In this document: positions 18,725-27,126 of the stretch, piece after piece
Layout of the letters: every line of letters starts with the position of its first letter
Numbering within the stretch: position 1 is the stretch's first letter
NCBI RefSeq assembly: GCF_014205845.1
Contig: NZ_JACHCR010000034.1
Coordinates: forward strand, 1 to 48,042
DNA from: Mucilaginibacter cryoferens
GTDB taxonomy: Bacteria > Bacteroidota > Bacteroidia > Sphingobacteriales > Sphingobacteriaceae
Direction: 5' to 3'
DNA: 48,042 nucleotides
Notes under the pieces: generated by a model
Seen by the model: the letters and a program-made list of their open reading frames with translations, nothing else
What the model was told of the DNA's origin: nothing
The model's database searches: none
Program-made: the position numbers and the translations under genes

Positions 18725-19393
18725 ATGGAAACCATTGTAAACATCCTGTCAACCCGGTATATAACCCATAATGTAAAACAGTTTAGGCTGCAAAAGCCGG
18801 CGGGTTTCAGTTTTACGCCCGGGCAGGCCACCGAGCTATCTGTTAATAGGCCCGGGTGGAAGGACAAGAAGAACCCCTTTACCTTCACCAGCCTCACCGA
18901 TGATCCCTACCTGGAGTTTACCATTAAAATATACCCCGATAGCGATGAAGGCGTTACCAACCAGTTAAGCAAATTAGCTGTGGGCGATGAGTTGATATTG
19001 CGTGATGCCTGGGGCGCTATTGAATACAAAGGACCCGGTTACTTTATTGCCGGTGGGGCAGGTATTACGCCCTTTATAGCTATTTTAAGGTATTTAAATA
19101 AGCAAGGTAAGCTGGCGGGCAACAAGTTGTTTTTTAGTAACAAAACCGATAAGGATATTATCCTGGCCGATGAACTCAAAAGTATGCTTGGCCCCGAGGC
19201 CGTGTTTTTAATAAGCGGCCAAAAGGATAGCGTTCACGATACCCGCCGTATAGATGAAACCTTTTTAAAAGCCGAGGTAAGCGATTTTACCAAACACTTT
19301 TACGTATGCGGCCCCGACGCGATGGTAGAGCAGATCAACAGTATTTTAGCCAGGCTTGGTGCAAGTGCCGATTTGGTGGTGTTTGAGCGGTAG
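18725..19393 (+). CDS. Ferredoxin-NADP reductase-like flavoprotein
   Basis: A 222-residue protein of the ferredoxin reductase fold. The N-terminal beta-barrel binds flavin: 'FTPGQATELSVNRPGWKDK', then 'NPFTFTSL', equivalent to the usual RxYS motif although Arg is replaced by Asn. The C-terminal part binds the nicotinamide nucleotide: 'YFIAGGAGITPFIAILRYL' and 'YVCGPDAMVEQINSIL'. The chain ends 'LVVFER', with the terminal aromatic/charged tail seen in the fold. No iron-sulfur domain is attached, so electrons must pass to a separate partner. It is cytoplasmic and stands alone between the FAD oxidoreductase and the secreted NHL protein genes. Confidence 0.85.
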   Translation: METIVNILSTRYITHNVKQFRLQKPAGFSFTPGQATELSVNRPGWKDKKNPFTFTSLTDDPYLEFTIKIYPDSDEGVTNQLSKLAVGDELILRDAWGAIEYKGPGYFIAGGAGITPFIAILRYLNKQGKLAGNKLFFSNKTDKDIILADELKSMLGPEAVFLISGQKDSVHDTRRIDETFLKAEVSDFTKHFYVCGPDAMVEQINSILARLGASADLVVFER

Positions 19394-19474
19394 GGGCATC
19401 ATTACAAAATAATATGGGTTTATTATAAAAATAAGCTACTTTTAGCCTACTTTATCACATCGGATAGGCTAATT

Positions 19475-22063
19475 ATGCGGTCTTTTTTTTCTACTTTCTG
19501 TTCAGCTGTATTCCTGGTTGTTTTGTTGGTGTTTAATACACAACACTTATATGCCCAGGCACCGGTAATAAGGTATACAACTCCTAAAGTATATGCTATC
19601 AATAAACCCATAACCAATTTAATACCTGCTAACACAGGCGGCGCTGTGCCGGCAACAATTTACGGGCAGGTAACTACTATTGCGGGTTATGGGCATGCTG
19701 GTTATTTGGGCACAGTTACAGGGGTTACTGTTGATGAGGCCGGTAATGTTTATATTTTAGATTGGCAAAACAACGTAATTAGAAAGCTAACCCCAGTCGG
19801 CAATCTTTCTTTATTTGTTGGAAGTGGTGCTACTGGTTCGACCGACGGTACCGGTTCGGCAGCAAGCTTCAATGAACCAGATGGCATAGTTATAGGTCCG
19901 ACAGGAGATTTTTTTGTTTCTGACCAGGGAAATAACCTAATAAGAAAAATAACACCGGCAGGCGTTGTTACTACTTTAGCAGGTGGCATCGCAGCCGGCG
20001 CGGCAAACGGCAAAGGTAACCTTGCAAGCTTTAATAACCCAAGGGCGTTGGCAGCAGATGTGGCGGGCAATTTATACGTAGCCGACCAGGGAAATAACCT
20101 GATAAGAAAAATAACGCCCGACGGAACAGTTACAACTTACGCGGGCAATGGTTTATTTGGCTTTACCAATGCTTCAACGGCACTATCTGCCTCATTTAAT
20201 ACGCCTACCGGAGTTGGAATAGATGTTGCCGGTAATTTATATGTTTCAGATGCTGGGAATGGCGTTATCAGAAAGATAACTCCCGCAGGGGTAGTCTCTA
20301 CTTTTGCAACCGGGTTTGTTTTTCCACGCGAACTTAGGGTTGACGGTAGCGGCAATGTATATGTATGCGATCAGAACAGTAATTTTGTAAAAAGGATTTC
20401 GCCTGCCGGGGTTGTTTCTTCCGTTGCCGGTAATGGTCAGCCAGGGTATGTGGATGGCATTGGCAATGGAGCCAGTTTTAATGGGTTGCTTGGTATGGCC
20501 ATGGATGGAAAAGGTAATTTGTTTGTGGGAGAAGATAATAATAATGTGGCTCGGCAAATAACCATATCGGGCTATACAATTGATAAGCCCTTGCCCGCCG
20601 GCCTTAGTTTTGATAGTAAAACCGGCACCATTTCGGGCACGCCAACCCAAACATCACCCGCCACAGACTATGTTGTAACAGCCTATAATGGCGGTGGAAG
20701 TAATAGCACTATTGTTAACATTGAGGTTATAGTGCCAAAGCCATCTATCATTACCTTTCCACCACCGGTTAATCTCAATATAGATCCAGATAATATTTTA
20801 CACCCCGATGCCACAAGCACAAATAACGAAACGCCAATTACTTATACCAGCAGTAATCCGGCTGTGGCTTATATAGGTACCGATGGGCAAATTCATGTAA
20901 TTGCACCCGGATTAACTACCATTACCGCTAACCAAGCTGGTAATGACACTTATTTGCCAGCCAGCAGTGTACAGGAATTTTTTACTATTAAACAAAACCA
21001 GGTGATTAACTTTCCGGCTATCGCGGTAAAATCTACCTGTAGCGCTGATTTTTTTGCCGGGTCGGTAAGCTCAAATTCGCTTATCCCAATCACTTACTCA
21101 AACACCAACCCTGCTGTGGCAACAGTATCGGCCAGCGGAAATGTACACATTATAGGCTCCGGTACAACAACCATTACCGCCTCGCAAGCTGGCAATACCT
21201 TATACATTGCAGCTTTACCTGTTTCACAAACATTAACTGTAACGCCTCTTGTAACGCCATCGGTAACTATTACCCCCAATTTTTACGGTAGTTGCGATGG
21301 CATATTGGTAACATATACGGCAACGGCTGTAAACGCAGGCAATAACCCTACCTATCAATGGAAATTGAATGGTGATAATACCGGAGATAACAGCCCTGTT
21401 TACGCCAGTACCACCTTAAAAACAGGGGATGTTATTACCTGTATAGTTACCGACAATGATCAATGTACACCTGTTTCTTCACCAGCATCTAACCCGGCTT
21501 CACTTACAGCAGATGCTAACGTTACTGTTGGAGTTACTATTGCCTCGTCGGTAAGCGGAACAGTTGATATTGGTACACCTATCACCTTTAAGGCCACACC
21601 ATCTGCCAACGTACAGGATGCGCCCATTTACAGCTGGATGGTAAACGGACAAAACGCAGGGAGCAATAGCCCAACCTTTACATCTAACACATTAGCAGAT
21701 GGGGATGTAATTACCTGTACCATGGTGACGGGCGGTAAGTGCATAGTTAATCCATCGGTTACATCTAATGCAATAACGGTTTCTATATCAATACCAGCAA
21801 AAATAGTTGTACCCAATGCATTTACACCAAATGGAGATGGAAATAATGATACCTGGAATATTGCTGCGTTAGTAATATATCCTAACTGCACGGTTAACAT
21901 TTATAACCGTTATGGTATAGTTGTATATCAATCTAAAGGCTATCGAACCCCTTGGGACGGGCGAATGAATGGCAAACTGCTGCCAACGGGTACCTATTAC
22001 TACATTATCGACACCCAGAAAAACAGTCAGAAACTTTCTGGTCCGGTTACTATATTAAAATAG
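19475..22063 (+). CDS. T9SS-exported NHL-repeat and Ig-like protein
   Basis: The 862-residue product has a signal peptide ending near 'YAQAP'. Residues about 65-365 hold roughly six NHL propeller blades of 50-55 residues ('VAGNLYVADQGNNLIRKITP' and variants). Then comes an Ig/cadherin-like module ('PLPAGLSFDSKTGTISGTP') and repeated Big/PKD-like domains ('SNPAVAYIGTDGQIHVIAPG', 'TYQWKLNGDNTGDNSPVYAS'). The last 80 residues are a type-B T9SS sorting domain: 'VVPNAFTPNGDGNNDTWNI', 'YNRYGIVVYQS', 'WDGRMNGKLLPTGTYYYII'. It is therefore exported by the type IX system and held on, or released from, the cell surface. The function is probably binding or scaffolding. A near-match promoter box TACTTTTA lies at 19437-19444. 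Confidence 0.9.
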   Translation: MRSFFSTFCSAVFLVVLLVFNTQHLYAQAPVIRYTTPKVYAINKPITNLIPANTGGAVPATIYGQVTTIAGYGHAGYLGTVTGVTVDEAGNVYILDWQNNVIRKLTPVGNLSLFVGSGATGSTDGTGSAASFNEPDGIVIGPTGDFFVSDQGNNLIRKITPAGVVTTLAGGIAAGAANGKGNLASFNNPRALAADVAGNLYVADQGNNLIRKITPDGTVTTYAGNGLFGFTNASTALSASFNTPTGVGIDVAGNLYVSDAGNGVIRKITPAGVVSTFATGFVFPRELRVDGSGNVYVCDQNSNFVKRISPAGVVSSVAGNGQPGYVDGIGNGASFNGLLGMAMDGKGNLFVGEDNNNVARQITISGYTIDKPLPAGLSFDSKTGTISGTPTQTSPATDYVVTAYNGGGSNSTIVNIEVIVPKPSIITFPPPVNLNIDPDNILHPDATSTNNETPITYTSSNPAVAYIGTDGQIHVIAPGLTTITANQAGNDTYLPASSVQEFFTIKQNQVINFPAIAVKSTCSADFFAGSVSSNSLIPITYSNTNPAVATVSASGNVHIIGSGTTTITASQAGNTLYIAALPVSQTLTVTPLVTPSVTITPNFYGSCDGILVTYTATAVNAGNNPTYQWKLNGDNTGDNSPVYASTTLKTGDVITCIVTDNDQCTPVSSPASNPASLTADANVTVGVTIASSVSGTVDIGTPITFKATPSANVQDAPIYSWMVNGQNAGSNSPTFTSNTLADGDVITCTMVTGGKCIVNPSVTSNAITVSISIPAKIVVPNAFTPNGDGNNDTWNIAALVIYPNCTVNIYNRYGIVVYQSKGYRTPWDGRMNGKLLPTGTYYYIIDTQKNSQKLSGPVTILK
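19922..20115 (+). repeat. Near-identical DNA repeat inside the NHL blades
   Basis: Two 32-base blocks (19922-19953 and 20084-20115) beginning GACCAGGGAAATAACCT differ by one base and are 162 bases apart, exactly 54 codons. The rest of the blades has diverged more. This suggests recent duplication or gene conversion of one blade. Confidence 0.8.
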
Positions 22064-22190
22064 CTACATACGCCATAAAACGCCATTTTATTAAATATAC
22101 CCCATTAATGCCAGGAGTTACAAAGCCGTACCTTTGCTAGGTACAGGTTAATTGGTAGGTTGGGCATAGCATGGGGCATACCTGTAACAG

Positions 22191-22330
22191 GCCTGTCCGC
22201 AAAATAGCGATTCCTCTCTGCGGACGGACACCCCAGACACTCCTGCGAGTCAAAAATAAATCCGAAATCGAAATTCCCAAATCCGAAATTAAAACGATCT
22301 CCTATCTCAAATCTCAAATCTAACATCTAT
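22191..22330. repeat. Family B element followed by a family C string
   Basis: GCCTGTCCGC (22191-22200) and GCGGACGGACACCCC (22220-22234) form the family B part. From 22257 to 22325 come AAATCCGAAATCG, AAATCCGAAATTA, and ATCTCAAATCTCAAATCTAA. The last of these runs into the promoter of gldA. The B-then-C neighbouring also occurs, in the opposite order, at 9081-9141. Confidence 0.7.
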
Positions 22331-22339
22331 TTTTACCGC

Positions 22340-23044
22340 ATGAGTATCCGGGTAGCAACATTAACAAAAGTTTACGGCGAGCAAAAGGCGGTTGATGGTA
22401 TTAGTTTTACTGCCCAGCCGGGCGTATTGGGCTTTTTGGGGCCAAATGGCGCAGGTAAATCAACCACCATGAAAATACTTACCGGCTTTATACCGCAAAC
22501 ATCGGGCACGGCATCGGTTTGTGGGTTTGATGTGGTAAGCCAATCGCTTGATGTGCGTAAACATATTGGCTACCTGCCCGAGAGCAACCCGTTGCACCTG
22601 GATATGTATGTAAAGGAGTCGCTGGCTTTTATAGCCGGTATTCATAAAGTAGCCGAACCGGAAACTCGCATTGCCGAAGTGATAGAACAAACCGGCCTTG
22701 GCCCCGAGCAGCATAAAAAAATAGGGCAGCTATCTAAAGGCTATCGCCAAAGGGTGGGGCTGGCGCAGGCCATTTTGCATAACCCCGATGTATTGATACT
22801 GGATGAGCCTACCTCCGGGCTTGATCCAAACCAACTTATCGGTATCCGGCAGTTAATTACAGATCTGGGTAAAACAAAAACCATCATTCTATCTACCCAT
22901 ATTATGCAGGAGGTAGAGGCTGTTTGCGATAAGGTTATCATCATTAACAAAGGCAAAATAGTGGCCGATGATACCTTGCAAGGGCTTCGCACTCAAAATA
23001 ATAACCAAACGCTGGAGCAAATTTTTATCAGCCTTACTAATTGA
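22340..23044 (+). CDS. gldA: Gliding-type ABC transporter ATPase GldA
   Basis: Energises the GldAFG ABC transporter associated with gliding in Bacteroidota. The Walker A motif is 'GPNGAGKSTT' near residue 35, followed by the family-typical 'KILTGFIPQTSGTA' and 'IGYLPESNPLHLDMYVKESL' region. The signature is 'LSKGYRQRVGLAQAI', Walker B 'VLILDEPTSGLDPNQ', and the H-loop 'ILSTHIMQEVEAVCD'. At 234 residues it is shorter than GldA proteins of about 300. It ends soon after the ATPase core, so the usual C-terminal extension is missing. The permease/substrate part lies 1.6 kb downstream, separated by two barrel genes. The family is firm. A role in gliding is inference. Confidence 0.85.
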   Translation: MSIRVATLTKVYGEQKAVDGISFTAQPGVLGFLGPNGAGKSTTMKILTGFIPQTSGTASVCGFDVVSQSLDVRKHIGYLPESNPLHLDMYVKESLAFIAGIHKVAEPETRIAEVIEQTGLGPEQHKKIGQLSKGYRQRVGLAQAILHNPDVLILDEPTSGLDPNQLIGIRQLITDLGKTKTIILSTHIMQEVEAVCDKVIIINKGKIVADDTLQGLRTQNNNQTLEQIFISLTN

Positions 23045-23072
23045 TGTAAATAAGTTATTTTTTTTATTTTTG
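23041..23072 (+). promoter_or_regulatory. Promoter TTG-N21-TATTTTTG
   Basis: TTG at 23041-23043 and TATTTTTG at 23065-23072 fit the Bacteroidota -33/-7 pattern with the expected spacing. They lie 27 bases before the ATG of the first barrel gene, and the TTG overlaps the end of gldA. Confidence 0.6.
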
Positions 23073-23098
23073 ATCTGTATTTAAACCTTACAATCATT

Positions 23099-23728
23099 AT
23101 GAAAAAAACACTACTTGCCCTGTTTGTTTTAATTAGCGCCGTACTTACCGTAAAAGCCCAAAACTTTGGTGGCGGCGACGACTATTTGCCCCGTATTAGC
23201 GCCGGTTTTGGCGTTGGCGGCACCATTGGCCCACAATCATCCGGATTTCCGGCGGGTGGAAGCGTAGGCTTAAAGCTCGAATACCCGATAGCATCAAGTG
23301 CTGTTTGTATTACCGCATCGGCAGCTTATCAGTTTTATGTATCTAAAGATGGTTATTCGTACAGCTATAACAGTACCTATGGCGATAATACCACAGGTTC
23401 CATAGCTTCATTTGTTCCTGTTATGGTAGGGGCAAGGATCTATTCAGGTAAACTTTTTTTTGAAGGTGATGCCGGTGCATCTTTCAACCTAAATTCGGCC
23501 CATGCCTGCACCGATAAAAGTGTAGCGTTGGCACTGTCGCCAAGTATAGGTTATGGTTTCAGGTTCGGTTCATCAGAAAAGTTTGGATTGGATTTAAGCC
23601 TGGCTTATGAAACCCGCCTGGAAAGCAGCAAAACCCCCGCCGATTATACTTTGGTTAGCCCGTACCTCACCAAATATGGCAGTTATAACATGATAGCTTT
23701 GCACGTTGCATTTAGCCTTGGCTTATAA
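23099..23728 (+). CDS. Outer-membrane beta-barrel protein, copy 1
   Basis: A 209-residue protein with signal peptide 'MKKTLLALFVLISAVLTVKA' and a mature part of alternating strands rich in Gly and aromatic residues ('PRISAGFGVGGTIGPQSSGF', 'PVMVGARIYSGKLFFEGDAG', 'GYGFRFGSSEKFGLDLSLAY'). It ends in 'YNMIALHVAFSLGL', with the Leu at the C-terminus rather than Phe. It resembles small eight-strand barrels of the OmpW/PorT-like type, without a firm family name. A paralogue follows (23859-24461) with the same domain order. It has its own promoter and terminator, so it is not simply part of the gld operon. Confidence 0.8.
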   Translation: MKKTLLALFVLISAVLTVKAQNFGGGDDYLPRISAGFGVGGTIGPQSSGFPAGGSVGLKLEYPIASSAVCITASAAYQFYVSKDGYSYSYNSTYGDNTTGSIASFVPVMVGARIYSGKLFFEGDAGASFNLNSAHACTDKSVALALSPSIGYGFRFGSSEKFGLDLSLAYETRLESSKTPADYTLVSPYLTKYGSYNMIALHVAFSLGL

Positions 23729-23749
23729 AACGTATTGTATTTAACAAAC

Positions 23750-23782
23750 GGCCCCGGTAATTATTTTGCCGGGGCTTTTTTG
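23750..23782 (+). terminator. Terminator after barrel copy 1
   Basis: GCCCCGG and CCGGGGC pair around TAATTATTTTG, followed by TTTTTTG. It lies 22 bases beyond the stop. Confidence 0.85.
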
Positions 23783-23858
23783 TATTACAATTCTATAACT
23801 TACCCTGTTGCATTTAACTATAAATGAGCGTAATGGGTATATAAATTTATCTAAACCT

Positions 23859-24461
23859 ATGAAAAAACACCTGTTAGTACTAGCAATTTTAACCGCGATG
23901 GCATTTAATTGCCTGGCACAAACAAATTATAACGATCATTCGCGCATTAGCTTCGGTTTCATCTATGGTGCTACCGTTGGTCCGGCATCCAATAATTACA
24001 CCTACGCCAGCGGCTTTTTGGCTAAGTATGAGTTGCCTGTAAAATCATCGGCACTAAGCCTTACGCTTACATCGGGGTATAGCTTTTTTGTGCCGCAAAC
24101 CAGGTATACCGATCCGGCACATGCGCCCGGAGTTGTGTATGATAATTTTGATTATGCACATGCTGCCTTTGTACCGGTGGAACTGGGAGCCAGGTTTTAC
24201 CTTGTTAAAAAGCTTTATATTGAAGGCAATGTAGGCGCGTCATTCAACGTAAACTCGCACCCTCAGTATTATACCAATAAAACGGTAGCGCTGTTGGTAT
24301 CGCCCAATTTAGGCTATGCCTTCAGGTTTGGTCCATCGGGTAAAGTTGGCCTCGATTTAAACCTGGGTTACGAAGACAGGTTTGAAAGCGCCACAACAGC
24401 ATACAGGCAAGGCAGTTACGGTCGCATTGCACTAAGCGCCGCGCTTAGCTTTGGGTTGTAA
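23859..24461 (+). CDS. Outer-membrane beta-barrel protein, copy 2
   Basis: From ATG 23859 the product has 200 residues and begins with signal peptide 'MKKHLLVLAILTAMAFNCLA'. An in-frame ATG at 23808 would add 17 residues before it and is rejected. It aligns in outline with copy 1: 'ISFGFIYGATVGPASN', 'VPVELGARFYLVKKLYIEGN', 'VGASFNVNS', 'LGYAFRFGPSGKVGLDLNLG' and 'YGRIALSAALSFGL'. The two therefore arose by tandem duplication and have diverged. It is probably an outer-membrane barrel, and no ligand can be inferred. Confidence 0.8.
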   Translation: MKKHLLVLAILTAMAFNCLAQTNYNDHSRISFGFIYGATVGPASNNYTYASGFLAKYELPVKSSALSLTLTSGYSFFVPQTRYTDPAHAPGVVYDNFDYAHAAFVPVELGARFYLVKKLYIEGNVGASFNVNSHPQYYTNKTVALLVSPNLGYAFRFGPSGKVGLDLNLGYEDRFESATTAYRQGSYGRIALSAALSFGL

Positions 24462-24543
24462 ATTCGCTGCGCTCCATTAGTCATTGGTAGTTAGCGAAAA
24501 AAGTTGAAAATAATTAAAACGATAAACGGTCTGATCAATTGCT

Positions 24544-24627
24544 GACTAAAGACTAAAGACTAAAGACTAAAGACTAAAGACTAAAGACTAAAGACTAAAG
24601 ACTAAAGACTAAAGACTAAAGACTAAA
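24544..24627 (+). repeat. Tandem array of 12 perfect copies of GACTAAA
   Basis: The 7-base unit GACTAAA runs without a mismatch from 24544 to 24627 (84 bases). It ends 60 bases before the GTG start of gldFG. There is no ORF across it. Such arrays change length by slippage and, so close to a promoter, can alter spacing. Confidence 0.95.
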
Positions 24628-24687
24628 GAAGCTTTGCTTTAGTATATTATTGTTGTAATTTCGGCGTTTCAGCATAAATATACAGCA

Positions 24688-27093
24688 GTGCTTAGCATCC
24701 TCAAAAAAGAAATAACATCATACCTCAGCTCGCTGGTGGCTTATGTTACCATAGGCGTTTTTTTACTGGTACTGGGTTTGTTCCTTTGGGTATTTCCAGA
24801 TTCGAGCATATTAGATTACGGTTACGCCGGGCTCGAAAGTCTTTTTAGTACCGCACCCTATCTGTTCATGTTCCTCATCCCGGCCATCACCATGCGCTCG
24901 CTGGCCGAAGAGCGTAAGGAAGGAACCTTTGAGCTGCTGTTTACCCGGCCCTTAAAAGATTGGGAAATTGTATTGGGTAAATACCTGGCCTGCCTGCTTA
25001 TTGTGCTTTTTGCATTGCTGCCAACCCTGGTTTATTATTACTCGGTAAGCGTATTGGGTACGCCGCAGGGCAACATAGATAGCGGGGCGGTTATTGGCTC
25101 TTACATCGGTTTGTTTTTATTGGGGGCGGCATTTGCAGCTATTGGGTTGTTTGCATCGTCAATAACCAAAAATCAGATCATTGCCTTCACCATAGCGGTT
25201 TTCCTGTGCTTCTTTTTTTACAGCGGGTTCGATTCGTTGAGCCAGATGCTGTCTCTGCAAGATTGGAACCTGCAAAACCTGGGCATCACCCAGCATTATC
25301 AATCGGTAAGCAGGGGTGTGCTGGATACCCGCGACCTGTTTTACTTTTTATTGGTAGCCGCTCTTTTTATATGGCTTACCTTATTTATACTCATCAAACA
25401 GCGGCAAAAGAGATTGCGTGGTACCATTATGCTTGGCTTGTTGGCCGTATTTATAGTTATCGGTTTATTATCACAATACGTGTTTACCCGCTTTGATTTT
25501 ACCACCGAGAAGCGCTTCACCATATCGCCCATCAGCAGGCAAATTATTGGCAATTTGCCAAAGCCTGTTAAAATAACGATTTACCTGCAAGGCAGCGGCC
25601 TACCTTCCGGTATGAAACGCCTGCAAAGCGCCACCCGCGATATGATAAGCGATTTAAAGGCCTACAGCCATGGTGCCATCCAGTTTGAGTTTGTAGATCT
25701 GCTGGCCGCCATCAAAAACCTGCCCGCCGATCAGCAAAAACAAACCTATGAGGATTATGAAGCCAAAGGGGTAGTTGGGCAAAACATCAGCTTTAAAACA
25801 GACGATGGGGTATCGCAAAAGCTGATATTCCCCGAGGCTGTTGTAAAAGCAGGGGATAAAGAAATAGTAGTTAACCTGGTACAAACCCGCATAGGATCGT
25901 CAGACGAAGAGCAAATCAATATCTCTATCCAAAACCTGGAGTATGCCTTTGCATCGGCCATAAAAAAAGCGGTTAGCGGCGGCAAGCCACAGATAGGTTT
26001 TACCGAAGGGCATCACGAACTAACCGATGTGCAATTGAACGATGCTATGAAATCGCTATCGGATGGGTTTGAGGTGGGGCGTTTAAACCTTACCGCTATT
26101 CCGTTTAAGGCATTGCAAAATATTAAACTATTGGTTATCCCTAAGCCCGATAGAAAGTTTACCGAGCTGGAAAAATTTAAGCTCGACCAGTACATTATGC
26201 GCGGCGGTAAGGTGCTTTGGATGATAGACCAGGTAAATGCCGAACTGGATAGCCTGCGCGGCCATGGCGGCGACCAAATGTCGTTCCCCAAACAGCTTAA
26301 TCTCGACGATCAGCTGTTTACGTATGGCGTACGTATCAATTACGATCTCATCGCCGATATGAGTTGTTCGCCAATACCGGTTACTACCGGCGGCGTTGGC
26401 GGGCAGGCACAGATACAGATGCTGCCCTGGTTGTATTACCCGCTATTTATGCCTTACTCCAAGCATCCTATAGTGAAAAATCTGGATGCCATACACAGCG
26501 AGTTTGCTAGTACTATTGATCTGTTGGATACTAAAAATGTTCAAAAAACTATCCTGCTGGCATCATCGCCCTATAGTAAAAAGATAAGTGCGCCGCATAT
26601 CCTGTCGTTACAGGCTTTAGAGCAGGAGCCAAACCCTAAAGATTTTCAGGGTAAACCCAAAACGGTTGCGGTGTTACTGGAAGGTAAATTTACATCAGAC
26701 TGGCGCAACCGCCCGCTGCCCGATAGCCTGAAAGAGCCGGTAACCATAATGCCCGAAAGTGTACCCACCAAAATGGTGGTGATAAGTGATGGCGATATAT
26801 TAAAAAACCAGGTAGGGGCAGATGGTTCGCCATATCCGCTGGGGTACGATCATTATACCCAGCAAACCTATGGCAACAAAAACCTGCTGCTTAATATTGC
26901 CGATTATATGACGGATGATTCGGGCCTAATAGCTTTACGTACCAAAGAGATCAAGATACGGTTGCTTAACAGGGCGCGCATCCGCAACGAAAAATTGTAC
27001 TGGCAACTGGTAAATACAGTTGGCCCACTTGCTTTAGTGTTAATATGTGCTATTTTTCAACATTATATCCGCAAGCGGAAGTATGCCCGTTAA
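24688..27093 (+). CDS. gldFG: Fused GldF permease and GldG substrate-binding subunit
   Basis: Starts with GTG at 24688. The 801 residues hold two proteins in one chain. Residues 1-240 are an ABC-2 permease with about six membrane segments (about 16-35, 58-78, 99-120, 136-156, 164-182, 217-236) and the family motif 'MRSLAEERKEGTFELLFTRP', matching GldF. From about residue 245 a new membrane segment leads into 'YVFTRFDFTTEKRFTISPIS', the start of GldG, with its large periplasmic ABC-type auxiliary domain and a final membrane helix near 775-795. Most Bacteroidota have separate gldF and gldG. Internal ATG (residue 247) sits at the junction, so a second start cannot be excluded. It works with GldA. 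Confidence 0.85.
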   Translation: MLSILKKEITSYLSSLVAYVTIGVFLLVLGLFLWVFPDSSILDYGYAGLESLFSTAPYLFMFLIPAITMRSLAEERKEGTFELLFTRPLKDWEIVLGKYLACLLIVLFALLPTLVYYYSVSVLGTPQGNIDSGAVIGSYIGLFLLGAAFAAIGLFASSITKNQIIAFTIAVFLCFFFYSGFDSLSQMLSLQDWNLQNLGITQHYQSVSRGVLDTRDLFYFLLVAALFIWLTLFILIKQRQKRLRGTIMLGLLAVFIVIGLLSQYVFTRFDFTTEKRFTISPISRQIIGNLPKPVKITIYLQGSGLPSGMKRLQSATRDMISDLKAYSHGAIQFEFVDLLAAIKNLPADQQKQTYEDYEAKGVVGQNISFKTDDGVSQKLIFPEAVVKAGDKEIVVNLVQTRIGSSDEEQINISIQNLEYAFASAIKKAVSGGKPQIGFTEGHHELTDVQLNDAMKSLSDGFEVGRLNLTAIPFKALQNIKLLVIPKPDRKFTELEKFKLDQYIMRGGKVLWMIDQVNAELDSLRGHGGDQMSFPKQLNLDDQLFTYGVRINYDLIADMSCSPIPVTTGGVGGQAQIQMLPWLYYPLFMPYSKHPIVKNLDAIHSEFASTIDLLDTKNVQKTILLASSPYSKKISAPHILSLQALEQEPNPKDFQGKPKTVAVLLEGKFTSDWRNRPLPDSLKEPVTIMPESVPTKMVVISDGDILKNQVGADGSPYPLGYDHYTQQTYGNKNLLLNIADYMTDDSGLIALRTKEIKIRLLNRARIRNEKLYWQLVNTVGPLALVLICAIFQHYIRKRKYAR

Positions 27094-27099
27094 ATTTTA

Positions 27100-27107
27100 T
27101 ATTTTTG
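27100..27107 (+). promoter_or_regulatory. Promoter box TATTTTTG of dnaN
   Basis: An exact TAnnTTTG match, 19 bases before the ATG at 27127 and just after the gldFG stop. Confidence 0.55.
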
Positions 27108-27126
27108 ATAGATTAATTAGACCCAT

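Noticed and set aside
24544..24627. CRISPR array
   Set aside because: The unit is 7 bases with no spacers, and no cas gene is near. It is a plain tandem array.
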